Shown: piece by piece, positions 33,101-45,098 of the stretch | Layout: each line of letters opens with the position of its first letter | Numbering within the stretch: the first letter of the stretch is position 1 | The notes under the pieces: model-generated | Database searches by the model: none | The model's input: only the letters and a program-made list of their open reading frames with translations | What the model was told of the DNA's origin: nothing | Source of the DNA: Alligator mississippiensis | Taxonomy: Eukaryota; Chordata; Crocodylia; Alligatoridae | Length of the DNA stretch: 64,000 bases | Reading direction: 5' to 3' | Assembly (NCBI RefSeq): GCF_030867095.1 | Contig: NC_081826.1 | Coordinates: 247,360,251-247,424,250, forward strand | Translations under genes and position numbers: made by a program

Positions 33101-36100
33101 GTTTGAAAATTAGTATTTCCTTTCCAGCATTATTACTGATCTACATTTTTGCCCTGCTCTAGCCAGGATACCTGTGGGCTATGTGTTACTGAGGCTGGAT
33201 TGTAAAGTGACAGATCAGGTCTTTGTGTGCAAGTTAAAAACTGATCACCCAACTGTTGCTTGTTTTGAGAGAGTTCAAGTCTGAAGCTATTGATCATTTT
33301 AATCCTTCGCTGGGTTATAGCATCCGTAAATATGTTTTGTCATATATCTCTGTCAGGAGACTGATAAAATCACTACAAAACTGCTTTTTCCCCCTCCCTT
33401 CATTGCCAAGTAGAAGTTTCAGCCCTCTATAATTATAGAGAATTATTGCACCAATGAGGGAATAACAGTCATTTTTGTCCAGTGATTCCTGAGGTCCTTC
33501 CATACCTCTGCAGACAATACAGGGATTACTTTGAACTATAGGTTTTAAACCAAGTTTATATGTTCACAAATTAACACTAAAAGGTATTTTTAAACACTTT
33601 TATTTGTCTGCCTGTCTCTTTTCATCTTTGACAGTTTCAGTCACTGTTGGATATCTTTATATACCTCCAGTCTCTTTAATTCAGGCTCTGTCTGATTTCT
33701 CCCTGTCACACTTCCAGAGATCATTCTACTTAATCTTAATCAGATATTTTGTTTATAGGCATTGCACCTTCCAGGCATGAGCATTGGTTCTGAGAATGTT
33801 TTAATTTTCTTGCCCTTTTCTGCCTTTCTTAGTAGTATATTTTTAACCATTTTTAACTTTCATTGAATCACAAAATACTTTCTTGTATGAAGGATTGTTC
33901 AAGGTTGCTCAGCTAGGATTTTATTGGACGTAGTAGGAAGATCTACAGCAAAGGAAGATGAAATACCTGGTAAAGCCTCCTGATTAATTTAAGACAATGA
34001 AGAAATATTATCTGAAAGATGATGGAGCATCCAGCATTTGAGTAATATAAGGGTGAGAAAGCTTGGAATAATATAGTGTAGAGGGGGAAAAACATCTTTC
34101 TTTGGGAGAATTGGCAAGATGACTTGATAGTTCTCTTCCAGCTCAGCTTTCTATGTCCTTTCAAAGTGACACATTGAACTGTTATTTCTTTGGCTGTCTC
34201 TCTTACGGCTCATGTTCTGATCCAAATGTCATTATACAAAAATGAAACTGGTTATAAGTTTTCTTTCAGGACAAATGGGAACTGTTTTTCATAATGCCTT
34301 TCATCTTCCCTGTTTAACCTCTTTACTTCTTCCATCAGGGTCTGTGTAACCTTAGCATGGGCTCTAGGTGCATGTATTCTTGTAAATATTCTTTGTTTTC
34401 ACTTGTACGTCTTCTGCCACATGAATACATACCCTATCTCCCCTATTCTGCTTCATCCATGGAGCAAGATTTTCACCTTAAATCATATCCGACCTAGCAC
34501 TCTGATTTTGTAGCATTCATAAATAGTTTGGGCAGTTGTTTTTCAGTAGGTTGGGTGATTGTGTAAAAAACAAGGTAGTGTATCAGGTCCTTGCATATCC
34601 CATGTCTGCAGTCACCCAGTACCTAGTAGTTGTGATTGATGTGCTGCTCTTCCTATGCCCTTCTGTGTCACTGACTCTAAACCCATCCTAACAGATATTT
34701 TGATTCTGGCCCAGAGTAGGGCAGTCTCCTATTTATTCTGACTCACAGGTTTAGCTTGTTGAAACCAGTTCCTTAAACCAACTAACTCACGCTTTTAGCA
34801 AATTTGGAAGGAGGAGCCTACCTTGTTCCTCATAACCCCAGTCTGCCCTTAACCTTTGACTTTAGCCAGTTTCTATCTGGCAGACTGCTTCTTTAAGATA
34901 GATGCTGTCTGGGTGTTGTCCCAGTTGTTGTACTTATCAACTAGGGACAGGCATTCAGAAAGCCTGAACCTAAATTGATTCAATCTTTGAAGGTTAGTCT
35001 AACCTGGCTAGACTAAACCAGTTTGTAACCACAAAGACATCCCCTTTGGACTGAAAAATGCACATGCCTGCAGTGGCTGAGGCTAGAAGCCAGGGGGTGC
35101 TAGAGCAGCCCTCCCTTCCCTTCCAGTTGTGAGTTGTGAGCTGAGAGGGGGTAGCCAGGCCCCAGTAGGATGCTCTTGATAACAGAGCATTTATTAGCTG
35201 TGTTATCAGCATTTAGCACCCCATCAGAAAACAAAGCCTTGCTCATTAGTTCAAGATCTTCTTAAACAGCTTTTTTCCAAAGGAAGGAATGGAAGGACAT
35301 TACCAGCTGACCTGTTGATTAGCTCCAAAAAAGCCCTAAGCTGACACTGTCATACCTGCCTTACACAGACACCTCTCAGCATCACCACATGCTGGCTACA
35401 GTCCATGCTGTGGGAGAGAGGAAGAAGGGATCCCTGTTTAAGCAGCGAGTGTATTGTTTCATTTTTGTGTGTGGATCTTTTTATTTATTTTATATATAGA
35501 TTTCATTTTTTTCCTTTAAATTAACTATTTTAAAACACGTTTTGAAAAGTCACAAAATTGAATTTTTGTTTTCAAAATTAACAGAATTTTGAAAACATAA
35601 AATATCACTTTTTCAGGCATAACCACAAATATAGTATAAATTTTAAATATTTTCAGTTGACCATCATCCACACCTTTTTTTGGATGAATATTGATCAACA
35701 TGTTTTTCTTGGCTGTGCTCCCTAGCCTTCTGTTTAGGTTTGCTGCTTCATTCATAATTTGCTGTTTTTCACTTTAACGGAATAGGCATTTCCGGGGGAG
35801 AGGGGTAGTTATTTTTTTTCAGTGGTCTGGAATAGGTGTATAGTCTGATGACAAAGGTTTTCTCTGATTAAAAAAAATCCCCAATTTTCAAATTAAAAAA
35901 ACCCCCCAAAATCCATTTTTCCGAGATTAAAATGAAACACGGTATGAGGCATTTCCACAAACAACACTGGGCAATAGCTGTACCAAGGTCAAATACCAAG
36001 TTTACTCCCATCTCAGAAATCTTACACATAGATAAGCTTGGGTGACTTTCTAGTTCAGCACTTTGAAATCACTGTTTCAAGTAAATGGTTAGTTAATTCA

Positions 36101-38010
36101 GTTTAATGGTCTAATGTTTTTTGTGTGTTCATGAGATTCTCTTTGTTTTGGTTCCAAACTGAAGAGTTGTAAGTTTTAAAATGCCTACTGCAAATGGACC
36201 CATTGCAAATGGGCAAATTGTAAACACAATGTGTTTACAGCATGGCATATGTGTTTGTAACAGTAGGAATGATTTTTAAAACATTTTTGGTGAAGGAATA
36301 TAGAACAATATTTCCACAGAAAAGATTATATTCAGAACGAATATAATTTTGTTTCCTATTTTTTTTGTTAAGATTTTAGCTCTAATATTACTAGAGACAT
36401 TTGTTCTCTGAGGAAAAGTTGTAGGAAGAACTTACCTTGCAAAAGAATATAAACATTACTTTACTTTATCTTGTCATCCACTAGTCTGTATTTGTAGTCT
36501 GTATCTGCTGAAACTGATGTTGTACTTTGAAAAGGCACTTTATAAGAACCTACTAATTGCACCCTGGTTACATGCAACTGGACAGAGGAGTAATGGCATC
36601 TTTTTGTTTTTCTGTGTAGTCATGTATTGTAGAACCTTAGGTCTGGTCATGTAGAGGGAACAGTAGAATCCACATCATTCTTCTGGGCTAACTAATGACA
36701 TTATTTGGGCATATAAGGTAGTACATATGTGGGGAGCACTGAAAAGGGGAATAGGGAGCTGAGAAGGCCTTTTCTGGAGTATTCCATTTCATATTCCTGA
36801 AAAAGCCTAAAGGCAGCTCTTATATGTGTGTGTGTATAAAATATGTATGCATGTATGTATATATGTATGTATATGTGTGTATATATATGCATGTGTGTAT
36901 GTGTGTGTGTATAGAATAGCAATAGAAACAAATCTTTAAATGCATATATCAAGGAGAGGTCAGTAAGTGATTTTTCCACAGATTTCCCATATTTCTTTTT
37001 GCAGTGATTACTTCTTTCCTGGTATAATATGAAAATGGAAGTGGCTTATGGTGCTTATTCTGAAATATTAATACTATAAAGAGGAGGATGGTTGCTAAGA
37101 GGGAGAATCCCACTTTTGATAGGACATGGAAATGATTCACCGAAAAGTCTCTGGCATCATTGGCTTGTTCCTGGGAAGTGATTGTGTTTGTCATTGATAT
37201 GCTTATAATTAATGTATAGAATTAGTTATTTATCAGAATTATTTGGCCCATAATTAGCTTTCTGGAGAATTATAGAGCTATAATGGGAATTGTCACGCTT
37301 CTCCATTTGTCTGACCTTTGGTCCTTCCTTGCCTTGCTGACAAAGTCCTATTCCACCCCCTTCTCCCCTCGGAATTCTTTATGCCTTATCTCTAAAGATC
37401 TCTAAATACAACCTTTTTTTTCTAAATGAGTTGAAAGCTTTCAAATAGTTTTGAAAATTATCGGTATTGTATGGCCTAATGGACAAGTACTAGAATCAGC
37501 TGCAATCATGGTACAATTAGAGTAGGACGTGTATATAAAAGACCTTGCTGTGTCAAGCTTAGTATGGTTTGAAGTTGTTTTTTACATAATGACATTTTAT
37601 AATAAGTCACTACTTACTTTCTTCTGGACCACTATATTTTCTACCTTTTTAAAATGGCTTCCTGGTTATACTTTGACTCCTGTAATTTTTAAGTTTTCAT
37701 TTTACAGCCAAAAAGCACAAAATGCTTCAGCATAATAATCAAAAGGATGGCTTGATGTTAAAAATAATTTGGGTTTTTTGTTGTTTCTTTTTAATTAACC
37801 CCTTCATGTGCACAGCTTTATATGTTTTATATCTGGAATTTTGCAAAAGCAATCATGCATTCTCTCTTCAGGGGTGAATTCTCTTATCACTAGACTCTAT
37901 AGAGTCATGTTCCCTTTTGCTTGCTCTGAGAAAACATTATCTTGTATTCTTGGTAGCTCGACTTCCATTGGGAAGGTGGAGAATGCTCCAATCAGGCTAT
38001 TCTATAGCAT
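33101..38010. other. Presumed intronic sequence, no exon seen
   Basis: AT-rich; no open frame above 95 codons. Bases 34,930-35,230 contain repeat-like words ('CCTGAACCTAAATTGATTC', 'GTCTAACCTGGCTAGAC') that recall family B and may be another decayed inverted-repeat element. A possible SINE scrap lies at 37,465-37,510. Confidence 0.45.
36822..36916. repeat. (TGTG/TATG)n microsatellite
   Basis: About 90 bp of TGTGTG, TATGTATG and TATATATG tracts. This explains an artefactual minus-strand frame rich in His, Thr, Ile and Tyr. Confidence 0.9.
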
Positions 38011-38135
38011 ACTGATTAAGAGACTTCTCTTGGAAAATGAGAGTTTGCATTTGAACTTCTTTAGGCCAAGAAGGGCCTGTAACTCAGGTCTCCAATTATT
38101 TAGGTGAGTGCAATAGCCACTAGACTATTTTATGC
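38011..38135. repeat. tRNA-SINE-like heads in inverted arrangement
   Basis: The plus strand reads 'TAGCATACTGATTAAGAGAC' then 'TTTGCATTTGAACTTC' (A- and B-box-like). The minus strand from 38,135 reads 'TAGTCTAGTGGCTATTGCAC' then 'GAGACCTGAGTTAC'. Both resemble the tRNA-type SINE heads at 32,466 and 56,188, pointing towards each other. Confidence 0.4.
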
Positions 38136-38515
38136 AAATGTTAGGCACAATTATTTTTATCAATTAGCTACTGGCGCCTTGGCTGTCAAGTCAGTGGAGG
38201 GATCCAATGTGCAGTCTAAGTCAAGTTCCTATCCTCCAAGGAGAAGCTCATCCCTGTGCCTAGTGTTTCATATTGACTAATTCTGTGTGGAACCCTGATC
38301 AGCCTCAAGGTGCTCTGATTCATTTTTCAGAAACACTTATCTATATTAATTATAGGAAGTTTAGATGCCTTAACTCTTTCTATTTGGAATGCCTGGATCC
38401 AGACATCTACTTTCTAAGTGAATTTCTACATAGATACCCCTACAGCCTGGTCTAGATCTGGCTCTTAAATCCTGATTTGAGCAAAAAAAATGCTTGTAAA
38501 GGACTGCATAGAGTT

Positions 38516-39745
38516 TCATAATTTCATAGTAGCTAGGGTCAGGAGGGACCTGATCAGATCATCTAGCCTGACCCCCTGCCACAGGCAGGAATGAATGCTG
38601 GATACACAAGACCCCAGACAGGTGATCATCTAATTTCTTTTTAAATTTACCCAAGGTAAGGGCAAGGACCACTTCCCTAGGAAGTTGGTTCCAGATTCTG
38701 GCCACCCTAATGGTAAAATATTGCCTTCTGATCTCTAACCTAAACCTATTACCTAAACCATCAGCTTATTACCATTGTTCCTTGTCACCCCAGGTGGTGC
38801 TGGGGAGAATAGGGCTCTTCCTATTTGCTGATGATCTCCCCTGATGAGTTTGTAGGTAGCCACCAGGTCTTCCCTTAGCCTCCTCTTGCTGAGGCTGAAC
38901 AGGTTCAGGTCCCTCAGTCTCTCCTCATAGGGCCTGTCCTACTGCCTTCTCACCAAACGGGTGGCCCTCCTCTGATCTCTCTCCAGGCTGGCCACATCCT
39001 TTTTAAAGTACAGTGCCCAGTACTGGACGCAGTACTCCAATTGCAGCCTGACCAATGTTGCATAGAGGGGGAGTATCACCTCTCAGGACCGGATTAAGAT
39101 GCATCTTTGGATGCATGACAAGGTATGGCTGGCCTTGATGGCTGCTGTCTGACATTGTTGGTTCCTGTTCATCTTGGAGACAATAATGACTCCAAGATCC
39201 CTTTCCACCTCTGTGCTTTCAAGAAGGGAACTCCCCAGCCTGTATGTATGCTGTGGATTTCTTCTCCCAAGGTGCAGCACCCTGCATTTGTCTACGTTGA
39301 ACTCCAGCCTATTCTCATCTGCCCACTTTTGTAGTCTGTCTAAATCTAGTTGCAGCCTCTCTCTCCCTTCAAGTGTGTCCACCTCACCCCACATCTTAGT
39401 GTCATCAGCAAACTTGGACAACGTTCTTTCAACCCCCTCGTCCAAGTCGCTGATGAAGATGTTAAATAATGCATGCCTGAGGACCGAGCCCTGGGGGACC
39501 CCACCGCTCACATCACGCCAGGCTGAGTATGACCTGTCCGCTACTACTCTCTGGGTGTGCCCCATCAGCCAATTTTTTACCCATCCAACTGTGTAGGCAT
39601 CAATGCCACAGCCGCCTAATTTATTGATGAGAATGGGGTGAGAGACAGTGTCAGAGGTCGTGACAGTCTAGAAAGTCTAGAAAGACTACGTCCATAGCGA
39701 CACCATCATCCAAGGATTTAGTTACTTGGTCATAAAGAGTCATAA
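38516..39745 (-). mobile_element. CR1 LINE, 5'-truncated, minus strand
   Basis: The 3' end lies at the left (TTTCATAATTTCATAGTAGC, GGTCAGGAGGGACC). About 1.2 kb of ORF2-derived sequence follows in reverse up to roughly 39,745. The best coding part is the separate RT entry. Many indels and stops elsewhere. Confidence 0.9.
39083..39565 (-). pseudogene. CR1 ORF2 fragment (reverse transcriptase)
   Basis: A 160-codon open stretch contains 'SGGVPQGSVLRHALFN' (a Leu-Gly-Pro of the usual GSVLGPxLFN is altered), 'FISDLDEGVERTLSKFADDTK' with the FADD active-site box, 'KCRVLHLGRR' and 'ERDLGVI'. The next segment continues in broken form towards 38,900. Upstream residues extend to about 39,650 with stops. 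Non-functional. Confidence 0.88.
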
Positions 39746-41304
39746 AAGAGTATGGTGTTGCTATTCACCACCTAAGAAATAAAGCAATATTTCCAATAAT
39801 AGTCAATCATGTAATAGACTAAATCCCATTGGGATTATGTCCATTGGAATGTAGGGTTTTTATTTTTCTTATTTCTAGTATGAACTTGGAAAAAGTATTT
39901 GAAGTAGATTTTCATTTAGTCATTGTAGCCAAATGCCATGAGAGCTGTCAAATGAATAAAATTAGAGTTGAGAGATGATTTCCCAAGTAGAACAGCTCAA
40001 TAACCAGCAGTAGTTCTTGCTATTCACTAGTGTCCGAGAGGGGGGAGGAAGTGTAAGTTATAAGTCTGAGACTTCACCTGTTCAAAACTACCACATGGCT
40101 CTGCTTCACTATTATGTGCTCTCTATTCTTCTGCCTTCCGCTCAATGTATATGGATATCTATTTTATGGACATATATGGATATCTACTTATATAATCCAG
40201 AATTTGGCAGATTTATTTCAAATTTAGACAACAAGTTTAATTTGGGTGCCTTTGGGTCCTTTTTATATATTTTTTTTTCTATGAAATTGATTCCATATTG
40301 AAAATTAGGGAAATGTATATGTAGAACATAAGTCCAATTTAATGAAAACATTTTTGTACTATTGAACTGGGTGAATTTCATAATGTCTGAACATTAAATC
40401 AAAAGAGTTTTACCTAAACAAATGCTTGCAAAACCCCCCATTAAAATCAGCTGTAATGTATAGCTGCAAAGTGGATCAAACAATATGAAATATGCTGAAA
40501 TTTGAAGTCTAGATTCTTTGGTTTGTTGTGCAGTATTTATTTTATAGTCTTGGGAATGTACAAGCTGCTACTGACAACCCTAACACAAAGATGAATCTTA
40601 GTTTTGCATCTGTATATTAAAACTATAATAACAAATTTGTTAATATTGTAAAAATTCCTTTTATTTTTCCTATGTAATTTTAATATTAAAATTCAAATAG
40701 TTTCCTTATGACCAAGACTTCTGTAGAAAACCTCAGGTCTTAAATGTGTGGGCATATAGCCATGTGTATGCACACTAAGCTTTAAAAACCAGTTGGTTTG
40801 GCAAAAGAGATCTCAGATGAAAAGTCTCGTTCTGAGAAGATGAGATTTACAGATTTGGGATTCAGTGATCAAGCAAAGAATTTAACAGCTTCACTGATAT
40901 GAGTGTTAAGGGAAGAAATTTAAGTAAAATGAATTGATGATTCATTTGGTTGCACTCTGGGGGAAGGCCAGACTTTGTCCAATAATTAATGATCTAATTT
41001 AAAGCCTAACCCTTTCCTGCTTAAAGTAGTAATGTAGATACTTATACAATAAAACAACAGATTTAAAATGTGAAGCACTATCTTACTTTGAACAAAGCTA
41101 TTCAATGGACCACACTTACAGATATTGGTGCCAAACTTATTAAGCTATAAAATGAATGTAAAGTGTTTTGATTTATTAATAAGCAATGGGTAAAAAATGC
41201 TGTGCACTATATAGCAGTCTGCATTGAAACAACAGAAATCAAATATTTGTGTGAAGTCAGTGTTTTTGATTTACTGTGACCTACATATGCAGTTCATTCT
41301 AGAA
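39746..41304. other. Presumed intronic sequence, no exon seen
   Basis: AT-rich and unremarkable; open frames are below 95 codons and have no recognised domain. Confidence 0.45.
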
Positions 41305-41307
41305 ACA

Positions 41308-42684
41308 GTATCACTGGCTAAGTACATATGTTCAAAAGTCCCTGGCAGAAAGCACTCTATTGCACTATAAGTGCTATAAGTTTGACTGTGTTCCAACTGA
41401 ATAGATGTGCGAGGGGGGTGGGGGGGAGGGAAGGGGGCTCAGTGCCTGCCTGCATTAGCCAAAGTCAGCAAGTGGGGGCACTCCTGCACACCTCCCAGGA
41501 GACTGCCGGAGTAGCCGTCTCCCCTCAGCCCCACTTCCCTTCCAGCTGGCAACTATCAGCAATGGCTAAGGGTGGACGGGGGTGGAGAATGGAGCTTCCT
41601 CATAAGAACTGAGGTCTTTGTGGGGAGTGGACCAGATGCCCATGGCAGGGGGTTCCCTCCCCATGTCTAGCAAGCTGAGCGGGGGTGGGGGGACACCTTG
41701 CAGCAGGTGGCTCCCTTTCCCTCACCCAAGCGTCTTTGCAGTGGAAGCCAGCAACTTCAGGAAGGGCAGTCTGGCGTGGTATTTCCCTGCTCTGGGAACC
41801 GGGGCCAGGGAGAAGGGAGCCCCCCTGTTATGTGCATCCAGCCTGTCCCCGCCAAAGATCTGAGCTAGCAAGCTATGGGCGGCGGGTCTTGCAGTGGGGG
41901 TGCTCCCTTCCCCACCATGTCAGCCTCTTGATAGAGGCAGCCAGCAGCTGCAGCAGAGCTGCCCAGCCCCACATTTTGCTGCACTGGAGGCAAGGGGGAG
42001 GGAAGGAAGCCCTAAACTGTATGGACCTGGGCTGACTCCCTTACCTTCAAGTCAGCAAGTCAGGACCCCTGTAGCTGGGGGGCTTCCCCCCAAACTTTGG
42101 CTGCAGTTACTGGCAGGGTGAAAAGTCAGAGCAGCCCTGCTCTGCACCTTCTGACAATGACTGCCAGGTTGCTTGGGCAGGGGTGTGAACAGAGTGCTTC
42201 TGCCACATGGACCCAGCCCCCCCCACCTCAATCCCCATCTGCTGGGAGAGAGATCCTGAACTCCTTTCCCTGCAGCACCCTCCCTACCCAGCTGGGCCCC
42301 CCTCCCCAGCCAGGCTGCATTTAGGGTTGGGATCAGAGGCTGTCACTAACTTGGGTCAGTGACAGCCAATGGGGTGGGGACAGCCTGCCCCAGCAGTCGG
42401 GCACAGAAAATGAATTATTTTCAAAACTAGAGAAGCCCTGTGCAAGGTTGCTTGAGATGGCAGCAATGATGCTCTAAGTTAACCCTTGATGGGATCTGGC
42501 ACAGACATTCTATAAAGCATTCTCACAGAGGAAGTGCTTTAGGCGAGTACATATCCATCCAGGGTTAAGTTAGAGCTGCCATTTTAAAGTGTTTTATGTG
42601 CTGTGAACATTTGTTCTGTTATGACTATCAACTACTTTCTGTATGCTTAAAGTGCATTAGGTGTAATGTCTGTACCTAGCGACT
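41308..42684. mobile_element. Inverted-repeat DNA element, family C long copy (1.4 kb)
   Basis: The left end is GGCTAAGTACATATGTTCA and the right end on the other strand is CGCTAGGTACAGACATTACA. A GC-rich interior (41,400-42,420) sits between AT-rich ends. The first ~300 bp and last ~120 bp match 60,838-61,140 and 61,530-61,646. Open frames inside are proline-rich and lie in several frames, so I do not call a transposase. Its ends resemble family B (GGCTAGGTACAGAC), so the two families may share a source. Confidence 0.6.
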
Positions 42685-44936
42685 TACATTTTTAAAGTGA
42701 ATAAACTAATTGCTGTATGTGGCAGTCTTGTGCTCTTAAGGTGTGCAGCATCCATGTGAATGGCTGAGCACCCTTATTTTGCATTATCCCTCAATTTCCA
42801 GTTAAGGTAGTGTTCAGTATATTGTAATACTAAACATTTTATTCTACTCTGTATTGAAATTTGTAATCTAGCAACTGTACGCCATTAAGCCTTCTCCCCA
42901 CAAAAGTAATTGGGATAGTTAATGTAAAAATAATACTAGTTCAGTTAAAAACACCACTAGATATCAGTATGCAATTGCATTTTCAACATATGCACAAGCA
43001 TCTTTTCTAGCAGTTCACCTCTGTGTGAAAATATGCAATTAAGGATGTAGTTCTGTTTCTGCATTTCAATTTCTTACTCACTGGCCCTGTGAAACTATTT
43101 TTGTTTTGCTGACACTTCACTGATTCTGAAATGAAATCAGTGGAATACTGGGTGCAAAGTACTTAAGATATCTGGAAAAACAGCAGCTGATTTTGTCACT
43201 CATGCATGTTACATTTGGCAGCAAAAATAAAATATTTGTTTTTGGAATTGTGTCTCAGTGTGATTTTTCCATTGCACAATTTAACATGTCTATTAGTACC
43301 TCTATGTTGCAATTGAGAGTATTACATTACTTTGCTAATAGCAAGATCACAATAATTTGACTGAGGTAAGTGACATTGTTCATTTTGTAAATAAATGAGA
43401 GAGAAATTGGAACCTTGTCCAAAGACACATGGCAGATTCTTATAGATCTGGAGATCAAAGCTGATGTGTGTGTGGAGGGGGTGCATAAACACCAGGACCG
43501 AGTTGCGGTGAGTGTGGTATAAGCATGGAACACAAAGAAGGTACTTGTCCCACAAAGCATATGATTTAAGGATACGATAGCAGAGGCCTAATTTTTTAGT
43601 AGGTATCGTAGCATAACAGAGGGCTTTATAGGAGGTATTTGAAGTAGGACAAAAACTTTGCTCTGGTGATGTTTATGCATGGTTCCTACAAAGAAGATGG
43701 GGGTGGGGGGAGCATATATATTTTTCATAAAATAAGAATGTCTGACATTGAGTCAGTTGGACCTCTCTATAATGACTGTGAGATACTAGGTTAGCAAGGT
43801 AAAAAAGGAAGGGTACAGGTGTCACCCCGGAGGCAACTCATTGCAACAAGCAACAACAGTACATTTCAGGTAGAAGTGTTCTACCTATGTCAGAAAAGTC
43901 ATGTTGCCAATCTGGAAAGTAGTGTGTGTCGCTGCCTTATTGGAATCCATGGTGGCTGCTGTGAATTCACATTTTGGTCAATGTTTCAGCCCCCACTAGG
44001 GTTAGAAAATTATTTCCAGTGACAAAGACTTACTACAAAACAGCCATTCAGTTTCAGTATCAAAGAAATGCAAATCTTCCACTCCTTGTCTTCCGAACTG
44101 TGATAACTGGTAAAGCTGTACAAGCAGTTGTAACTTTGCATATAAATGATGAGGAAGCCATTGGCCTGTAGTTCAGAGAGAAGTTTTTGGACACACAAAA
44201 ATTGTACTATGCTGCTGTCAAGATCAAAGACCAAAACCGTGTTCCTGATAGCCTTTATACATTGATCTGTTTGATATTGTGATATCTTAAAACTGAAATG
44301 GAAAAGGAATTGGCAAGATTTAAACACATCCTGGGTGGGAGGACTTGGATAAGTTGTCATTAAAGATGGGCCTGAGTCACATGCAGGATGTTGGTGATAG
44401 GTTTCCATCCAGAAATGCTGTCCTGACCCGAAAACATTTCTTGTTAGAAAATATCAATTATGTTTGTTGTTGTTTGGGGTTATTTTAAACACAAAAATGT
44501 ATGTATCTCTTCCAATTAAAAAAAAGTTGAAAAAACCTCTAACAAGTCCTAGTCTAGTGTGACTAAGAAGGGAAATTGAAGGGAGAGCCTCTAGGGCAGG
44601 ATAGGTTAAAAGTTCTGTTACCCATGCTGTGCCTCAGTTGATCACTTCAAGGATAGAACCCTGTGGGACTGTTATGAAAAGGGGAGAATGAGGAAATACA
44701 CCAAAGGATATTCTGTTGGGAGCACCAGGAGAGACATGAGGAGTGCCAGGAGAGGACTAATTTTGAAGAGGAGGAGCATAGTAAGCAATCTAACAGGTAG
44801 CTCAAAGCATATCAAGGAAGATAAGGATAGAGTACTGGCCCTCTGTTTGTGTACTTTGATGAAAAATGCGTATATTAAGTGGCAGTGCAAGAGTGAGTTT
44901 GTAGCCCTAATGATCCAGAAATTGAGGGACACAATG
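42685..44936. other. Presumed intronic sequence, no exon seen
   Basis: AT-rich. An 85-codon basic open frame at 44,688-44,945 has no recognised domain and is most likely chance. Confidence 0.45.
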
Positions 44937-45098
44937 ATTTCTTAGGGTGATGTCTTCTATGGACCAACTATGTAGTTGGGATAGAATTAGACAGGCTTTC
45001 AAATGCAAGACTGAGGAAGAATGTCTTGCATTCAAAGGGTTGTCTAACTGTATACCAACTATATAGGTGGCCCAATAAAAGATATCACCCTAAGAAAT
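44937..45098. mobile_element. 162-bp palindromic MITE-like element
   Basis: The first ~75 bases (ATTTCTTAGGGTGATGTCTT ... AAATGCAAGAC) pair with the reverse complement of the last ~75 (same start ATTTCTTAGGGTGATATCTT) at roughly 80% identity by eye. Only a short loop around 45,012-45,023 separates the arms. Such full-length palindromes are typical of the smallest non-autonomous DNA transposons and would fold into one long RNA hairpin if transcribed. Confidence 0.75.
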
